Assembly (NCBI GenBank): GCA_947460065.1
Contig: CANHGF010000078.1
Span: 1-8,874, forward strand
Length of the DNA: 8,874 bases
Direction: 5' to 3'
Source of the DNA: Comamonadaceae bacterium
GTDB lineage: Bacteria > Pseudomonadota > Gammaproteobacteria > Burkholderiales > Burkholderiaceae_C
The notes under the pieces are model-generated. The model saw nothing but the letters and a program-made list of their open reading frames with translations. It made no database searches and was not told the origin of the DNA. The position numbers were made by a program, and so were the translations under genes. Shown piece by piece: positions 4,437 to 8,874 of this stretch (position 1 is the first letter of the stretch; the number at the start of each line of letters is the position of its first letter).

Positions 4437-6551
4437 ATGCCCTCAGCCCCGCCCTTGCGCATTGCCGTTGACATCGGCGGAACCTTCACCGACATCGTGC
4501 TGCGCCGCGGTGAGCAAAGCGCCACCGCCAAGCTGCTGACTACGCCGGCCGCTCCCGAGCAGGCCATGATCGAGGGCATCTTGCAGGTGCTCGCCGCCGT
4601 CGGCGCAGAGCCGCGCGAACTCGACCTGCTGGTCCACGGCACCACCTTGGCCACCAATGCGCTGATCGAGCGCAAAGGCGCGCCCACCGGCCTGATCACC
4701 AACGAAGGCTTTCGCGACGTGCTGGCCATGGGCGACGAAAAGCGCTTTGACCACTACGACCTCGACCTGGAAAAGCCGCAGCCGCTGGTGCCGCGCCACA
4801 GCCGCATCGGTGTGCGCGGCCGCATGCGGGCCGACGGGCTCGAGCATGAGCCCTTGTCGATGGACGATGTCGACCGCGCGATCGATGTATTGCGTGAGCA
4901 GGGCGTGCAGGCGCTGGCCATCGGCCTGCTTCATGCGTATGCCAACCCGGCCCATGAGCAGGCGGTGGCCGAGCGGGTGCGCCAGCGCTGGCCGCAGGCC
5001 ACGGTGTGCCTGTCCAGCGAGGTTTGCCCCGAGATCCGTGAGTTCGAGCGTTTTGCCACCACTGTGGCCAATGCCTATGTGCAGCCGCTGATGTCGCGCT
5101 ACCTACAGGCGCTGCAGCAAAGGCTGCAGGCCCTGGGGATCAACTGCCCGCTGTTTCTGGTGACATCCGGGGGTGGCCTGACCACGTTGGAGACGGCCTG
5201 CCGCTTTCCGATCCGGCTGGTCGAATCCGGTCCGGCCGGTGGCGCCAGCTTGTCGGCTTGGCTGGCGCGCAGCTTGGGGCTGGCGCATGCGCTGTCCTTT
5301 GACATGGGCGGCACCACCGCCAAGATCTGCTTCATCACCGACGGCCGGGCCGAGCAGTCGCGCCGCTTCGAGGTGGCGCGGGCCTGGAAGAACCTCAAGG
5401 GCAGCGGCTGGCCGGTGCGCATACCGGTGACCGAGATGGTTGAAATCGGCGCCGGCGGCGGCTCCATCGGCAGGCTCGACCGGCTGGGTCGCATCACCAT
5501 GGGTCCGGACAGCGCTGGCGCCCTGCCCGGACCGGTCTGCTACGGCCGCGGTGGCCAGCACCCCACGGTGACCGACGCCCAGCTGCTGCTGGCGCGGCTT
5601 GATGCGCAGCATTTTGCAGGTGGCCGCATGCCGCTCGACGAGGACGCAGCGCGCGCCTGCGTCGACGAGGCCCTGGCCCGGCCACAGTCGCTCGACGTGG
5701 CATGGGCGGCCAGCGGCATGATCGAGATCGTTGAAGAGAACATGGCCAATGCCGCCCGGGTTCACGCCATCGAGCGGGGCCAGACCACCGCGCAGTGCAC
5801 CCTGATCGCCTTCGGCGGCGCTGCTCCGCTGCACGCAGCCTCGATGGCGCGGCGCCTTGACATCCATCAGGTGGTCATCCCCAAGGACGCCGGTGTGGGG
5901 TCGGCGGTCGGCTTCCTGCTCTCGCCCCTGGCCTTTGAGCTGGTGCGCAGCCTCTATGTGGACGAGCGCAAGCTTGAGTTCAGCCGCATCAATGGTCTGC
6001 TCGACGACTTGCAGGGCCAGGCCTCGGCGATCGTGCGCGCCGGTGCGCCGGCTGCGGCCGTGCTGGTTATGCGCTGGGTCGATGTGCGCTACCGCGGCCA
6101 GGGCCATGAATTGAGCATCGAGCTGCCCGCAGGCGCCTTGGACGCGCAGGCCATGACCGGCCTGCGCGAGGACTTCGAGCGCCGCTACGAGCGCCAATAC
6201 GGCCTGCGCATACCGGGCGTGGCGCTGGAGTTTTTAAGCTGGACGGTGGCGGCCAGCGCCGAAGGCAGCCAAGCGCCTGCGGCCGTACCCGCCGCCTGCA
6301 CCGCCACCGCGGCCCAGCCCCTGGGCCAGCGCGAGGTGTTTGACCCGCACTCGGGCCAGTGGCAGGCGCATGCGATCTACGAGCGCGAAGCGCTCAGCGC
6401 CGGTGCCTGGCTCGCCGGGCCCGCGCTGGTGAGGGAAGCGCAAACCACCACTTTGGTGCCCGCCGGTTGGCGGGCCAGCCTTGATGGCCTGGGCCATCTG
6501 CACCTGCTGCGAAGCCAGGCCTCGCCCCCCAACCCTGAACCCCAGGAATGA
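4437..6551 (+). CDS. Hydantoinase/oxoprolinase-family subunit A (HyuA-type)
   Basis: This 704-residue protein is the ATP-binding subunit of a hydantoinase/5-oxoprolinase-type enzyme. Relatives phosphorylate or activate a cyclic amide or a ketone for ring opening or carboxylation. The N-terminal domain starts with the phosphate loop IAVDIGGTFTDIV (9-21) and has LVHGTTLATNALIERKGA (65-82). The central domain has SFDMGGTTAKICFI (287-300), VEIGAGGGSIGRLD (335-348) and GPDSAGALPGPVCYG (356-370) followed by PTVTDAQLLL (376-385). A conserved AFGGAAPLHA lies near 458-467 and the C-terminal domain spans about 510-690. Length is typical and no domain is missing. The ATG at 4437 places the phosphate loop 8 residues in, as expected; a TTG at 4389 would add 16 unlikely residues. 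A ribosome site is not evident. HyuB follows after 7 nt, making an obligate pair. Hydantoin, oxoproline, lactam and ketone users cannot be separated by eye, so no specific name is given. Confidence 0.93.
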   Translation: MPSAPPLRIAVDIGGTFTDIVLRRGEQSATAKLLTTPAAPEQAMIEGILQVLAAVGAEPRELDLLVHGTTLATNALIERKGAPTGLITNEGFRDVLAMGDEKRFDHYDLDLEKPQPLVPRHSRIGVRGRMRADGLEHEPLSMDDVDRAIDVLREQGVQALAIGLLHAYANPAHEQAVAERVRQRWPQATVCLSSEVCPEIREFERFATTVANAYVQPLMSRYLQALQQRLQALGINCPLFLVTSGGGLTTLETACRFPIRLVESGPAGGASLSAWLARSLGLAHALSFDMGGTTAKICFITDGRAEQSRRFEVARAWKNLKGSGWPVRIPVTEMVEIGAGGGSIGRLDRLGRITMGPDSAGALPGPVCYGRGGQHPTVTDAQLLLARLDAQHFAGGRMPLDEDAARACVDEALARPQSLDVAWAASGMIEIVEENMANAARVHAIERGQTTAQCTLIAFGGAAPLHAASMARRLDIHQVVIPKDAGVGSAVGFLLSPLAFELVRSLYVDERKLEFSRINGLLDDLQGQASAIVRAGAPAAAVLVMRWVDVRYRGQGHELSIELPAGALDAQAMTGLREDFERRYERQYGLRIPGVALEFLSWTVAASAEGSQAPAAVPAACTATAAQPLGQREVFDPHSGQWQAHAIYEREALSAGAWLAGPALVREAQTTTLVPAGWRASLDGLGHLHLLRSQASPPNPEPQE

Positions 6552-6558
6552 AGCGCGT

Positions 6559-8211
6559 ATGAATGCCTCGACCACGACCGCCCACACCGCCATCGTCGCA
6601 GACGCCAGCGAGCAGAGCCTGCGCGTCAAGCGCCAGGTGATGTGGAACCGCCTGGTCTCGGTGGTGGAAGAGGGCGCCCAGGTCTTGCTCAAGACGGCCT
6701 TTGGCGCGGTCACCCGCGAGGCCGGCGATTTGTCGGTGGGCGTCTACGACCGGCAGGGACTGATGGTGGCGCAAGCGGTCACCGGCACGCCCGGGCATGT
6801 CAACACCATGGCCATGGCGGTCGGCCACTTCCTGGAGCGCTTCCCCCTGGACACGCTGCACAGCGACGATGTGCTGGTGACCAACGACCCCTGGATGGGA
6901 ACCGGCCACCTGTTTGACTTCGTGGTGGTCTCACCGGTCTTCCACCGAGGGCGCGCGGTGGCGCTGATCGCATCGACCTGCCATGTGATCGACATCGGCG
7001 GTCGCGGCTTTACCGCCGAGGCGCTGTCGGTCTATGAAGAAGGGCTGTGGGTGCCCCACCTCAAGCTGTTCGACGCGGGCCGGCCCAACCAGACTTTGCT
7101 GGCTTTGCTCGAGCGCAATGTGCGCGAGCCGCTGCAGACCCGCGGCGACCTGATGTCGCTGGTATCGTGCAACAAGGCGGCCACACAGCGCTTGCAGTCG
7201 CTGATGCAGGAGTTTGAACTGTCCGACCTGCAGGCCCTGTCGGACTACATCATCGAGACTTCAGCGCGGGCCATGCGCCAGGCCATCGCGGCGCTGCCCG
7301 ACGGCCAGTGGCGCCACACCATGCGCATCGATGGTAACGGCGAGCCGGTGGATCTGGTGGCCACGCTGAGCATCACCGGCTCCCAGATGTGCGTGGACTA
7401 TGCCGGCTCCTCGGCGGTGTCGCGCTCGGGCATCAATTCGCCCAAGTGCTACACCGACGCCTATTCGGTCTACGGCATCAAGTGCGTGATCGCGCCGGAT
7501 ATTCCCAACAACGCCGGCTCGCTGTCGGCCATCGAGGTGCGGGCCGAGTCCGGCTCCATCGTGGACCCGCAGCCACCGGCACCGGTGACGGCGCGCCATG
7601 TCATCGGTCAGATGTTGCCCGACCTGATGTTCGGCTGCCTGCAGCAGCCCTGCGGCGCGCAGGTCAGCGCCGAGGGGGCGGGCAGCATCTGGGTGCTGGC
7701 GATGTCGGGCGAAGGCGCTGGCGGGTCTTACCAGACGATGAGCCTGGGCATAGGCGGCATGGGCGCCAGGCCGGGCAAGGACGGGCTGTCGTGCACCGCC
7801 TTTCCCAGCGGGGTGGGCAGCATTCCTGTGGAAGTCACCGAGGCCAGTGCGCCGCTGCTGTTTCAGCGCCGCGAGTATCTGCCCGGCAGCGGCGGCGATG
7901 GGCAGTTTCGCGGCGGACTGGGCAGCCAGATCGACATCGTTCATCGCGATGGTGGCAGCTTTCGCGTCTCGGCAGCCACCTTCGACCGGCGCATCTTCCC
8001 TGCACGCGGCCGCTACGGCGGCGGCGACGGCCAGGTCGGCGCCTGCCGCATCAGCGATGGCACGGTGATTCTGGACAAGGGCGTGCACGAGGTGCCGGCC
8101 GGCTGCAGCTTGCTGCTGCAACTGCCTGGCGGCGGCGGCTATGGTGATCCCGCCGCCCGCGCAGCCGAGGACCTGGCCCGCGATGCGGCCGAAGGCCTGC
8201 ACCAGGGCTGA
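6559..8211 (+). CDS. Hydantoinase/oxoprolinase-family subunit B (HyuB-type)
   Basis: This 550-residue protein is the partner subunit of the HyuA-type protein and is expected to carry out hydrolysis or carboxylation of the activated substrate. Family marks in order are AFGAVTREAGDLSVGVYD (48-64), GTPGHVNTM (76-84), NDPWMGTGHLFD (109-120), STCHVIDIGGRG (139-150), and the near-terminal PGGGGYGDP (523-531) followed by the usual charged helix. His117, Asp120, His142 and Asp145 are good candidates for metal ligands by analogy with acetone carboxylase and related B subunits. Where many family members have GGTH, this protein has GTGH. Length (550) matches bacterial HyuB, not the longer acetone carboxylase alpha subunit, and no gamma subunit is present. 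The ATG at 6559 lies 7 nt after the HyuA stop, with AGGAA (6544-6548) overlapping the end of hyuA. An in-frame upstream start inside hyuA was rejected. Confidence 0.93.
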   Translation: MNASTTTAHTAIVADASEQSLRVKRQVMWNRLVSVVEEGAQVLLKTAFGAVTREAGDLSVGVYDRQGLMVAQAVTGTPGHVNTMAMAVGHFLERFPLDTLHSDDVLVTNDPWMGTGHLFDFVVVSPVFHRGRAVALIASTCHVIDIGGRGFTAEALSVYEEGLWVPHLKLFDAGRPNQTLLALLERNVREPLQTRGDLMSLVSCNKAATQRLQSLMQEFELSDLQALSDYIIETSARAMRQAIAALPDGQWRHTMRIDGNGEPVDLVATLSITGSQMCVDYAGSSAVSRSGINSPKCYTDAYSVYGIKCVIAPDIPNNAGSLSAIEVRAESGSIVDPQPPAPVTARHVIGQMLPDLMFGCLQQPCGAQVSAEGAGSIWVLAMSGEGAGGSYQTMSLGIGGMGARPGKDGLSCTAFPSGVGSIPVEVTEASAPLLFQRREYLPGSGGDGQFRGGLGSQIDIVHRDGGSFRVSAATFDRRIFPARGRYGGGDGQVGACRISDGTVILDKGVHEVPAGCSLLLQLPGGGGYGDPAARAAEDLARDAAEGLHQG

Positions 8212-8234
8212 GCGCAAAATAGATCCTCAACGCC

Positions 8235-8248
8235 GGCCTGCGAAGGCC
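8235..8248 (+). other. Small intercistronic hairpin after hyuB
   Basis: GGCCT (8235-8239) and AGGCC (8244-8248) form a perfect 5-bp stem with a GCGA loop, a GNRA tetraloop. No T run follows, so it is unlikely to terminate transcription. It may protect or separate the hyuAB message from the next gene, or be chance. Confidence 0.3.
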
Positions 8249-8273
8249 CCCTCCATCCTCTGAGCCCCCGCGT

Positions 8274-8874
8274 ATGACCTCTCCTGCCCTGCAACCCGAT
8301 CGCATCGAACTGGCACCCGGCCTGCAGGTGCCGCGTCTGATCACCGGCCTGTGGCAGGTGGCCGATATGGAGCGCAGCGGGCAGCCGCTGCCGCTCGAGC
8401 GCGCCGCCCAGGATCTGGCCGACTATGCACGCGCAGGCCTGGATGCTTTCGACATGGCCGATCACTACGGCAGCGCCGAGCTGATCACCGGCCGTTTTCT
8501 GCGGGACTGGCGCGGCCAGCGGCCCGCCCAGGCCTTCACGAAATGGTGCCCAGAGCCGCAGGTGATGAGCGCCGAACGGGTGCAGGCCGGCATCGACGAG
8601 CGGCGCAGCCGCCTCGGGGTAGAGCGCCTGGACCTGCTGCAGTTCCATTGGTGGGACTACACCCATCCGGGCTATATCGACGGCATCGAGCAGCTGATGC
8701 GTCTGCAAGAGCAAGGCCAGATCCGGCACCTGGGCGTGACCAACTTTGACACCGACCACCTGCGCCTGCTGCGCAGGCAGGGCGCGCCCATCGCCACCAA
8801 CCAAGTGTCCCTGTCCCTGCTCGACCGCCGCGCCGCCGGCCGCATGAGCGCGCTGTGTCAGGCCGAAGGCATGA
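8274..8874 (+). CDS. Aldo/keto reductase (second copy), cut by window end
   Basis: The first 200 residues of an aldo/keto reductase are visible; the frame is still open at the last base. The catalytic tetrad is complete: Asp60 and Tyr65 in FDMADHY, Lys90 in AFTKW and His125 in LQFHWWDY. It is clearly related to the reductase at 2488: both have RLI-G-WQ at the start, QFHWWDY, G-TNF-T, and SLLDRR followed by a Met and ALC. They differ enough to be old paralogs rather than a recent duplication. The start at 8274 has no strong ribosome site but fits the homology. It lies 62 nt downstream of hyuB and is probably co-transcribed with it, so a reductase accompanies each half of the locus. Confidence 0.9.
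   Translation, partial: MTSPALQPDRIELAPGLQVPRLITGLWQVADMERSGQPLPLERAAQDLADYARAGLDAFDMADHYGSAELITGRFLRDWRGQRPAQAFTKWCPEPQVMSAERVQAGIDERRSRLGVERLDLLQFHWWDYTHPGYIDGIEQLMRLQEQGQIRHLGVTNFDTDHLRLLRRQGAPIATNQVSLSLLDRRAAGRMSALCQAEGM

Noticed and set aside
3611..4729. A 372-residue minus-strand frame spanning the regulator, the intergenic region and the start of hyuA
   Set aside because: It crosses two clear + strand genes and a terminator, and shows no recognisable domain.
5103..6197. A 364-residue minus-strand frame inside hyuA
   Set aside because: Shadow of a GC-rich gene with no conserved motif.
7261..8217. A 318-residue minus-strand frame inside hyuB
   Set aside because: Antisense shadow rich in Ala, Gly, His and Gln; hyuB motifs are intact on the + strand.

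Overview
The window is about 8.9 kb of GC-rich, densely packed DNA in which every supported gene lies on the + strand. The extracytoplasmic receptor of the Bug/TctC family, the HyuA/HyuB pair, the overall codon bias and the long antisense shadow ORFs suggest a betaproteobacterium, most likely Burkholderiales (Comamonadaceae-like). This placement is inference. No rRNA, tRNA, transposase, phage gene or CRISPR array is visible.

Layout. Positions 1-193 are a control region that looks like a sigma-54 promoter (107-122) with two NtrC-like sites upstream (9-25 and 40-56, centres 31 bp apart). It precedes a Bug/TctC solute receptor (194-1171), which is closed by a strong hairpin (1196-1226). A flavin reductase-like FMN-binding protein follows (1268-1909). 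The 234-bp gap after it holds a stem-loop and two 39-nt REP-like elements in head-to-head orientation whose stems covary (1940-1978 and 2006-2044). Next is a compact unit: a TIGR04076-type small protein (2144-2491), an aldo/keto reductase overlapping it by 4 bp (2488-3528) and a Crp/Fnr-type regulator (3545-4276). After a weak terminator come a 16-bp Crp-type near-palindrome (4317-4332), a poor -10 placed as in a class II activated promoter, and the HyuA (4437-6551) and HyuB (6559-8211) subunits of an ATP-dependent hydantoinase/oxoprolinase-type enzyme. A second aldo/keto reductase (from 8274) runs off the window end.

How it may work together (inference). HyuA/HyuB relatives use ATP to open cyclic amides (hydantoins, 5-oxoproline, caprolactam) or to carboxylate ketones. 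Two related aldo/keto reductases, a flavin reductase and a periplasmic receptor around them suggest uptake and breakdown of a small carbonyl- or lactam-type compound, with the Crp/Fnr protein as local activator of hyuAB. A nitrogen-limitation promoter on the receptor would fit a nitrogen-containing substrate. The substrate itself cannot be read from the sequence.
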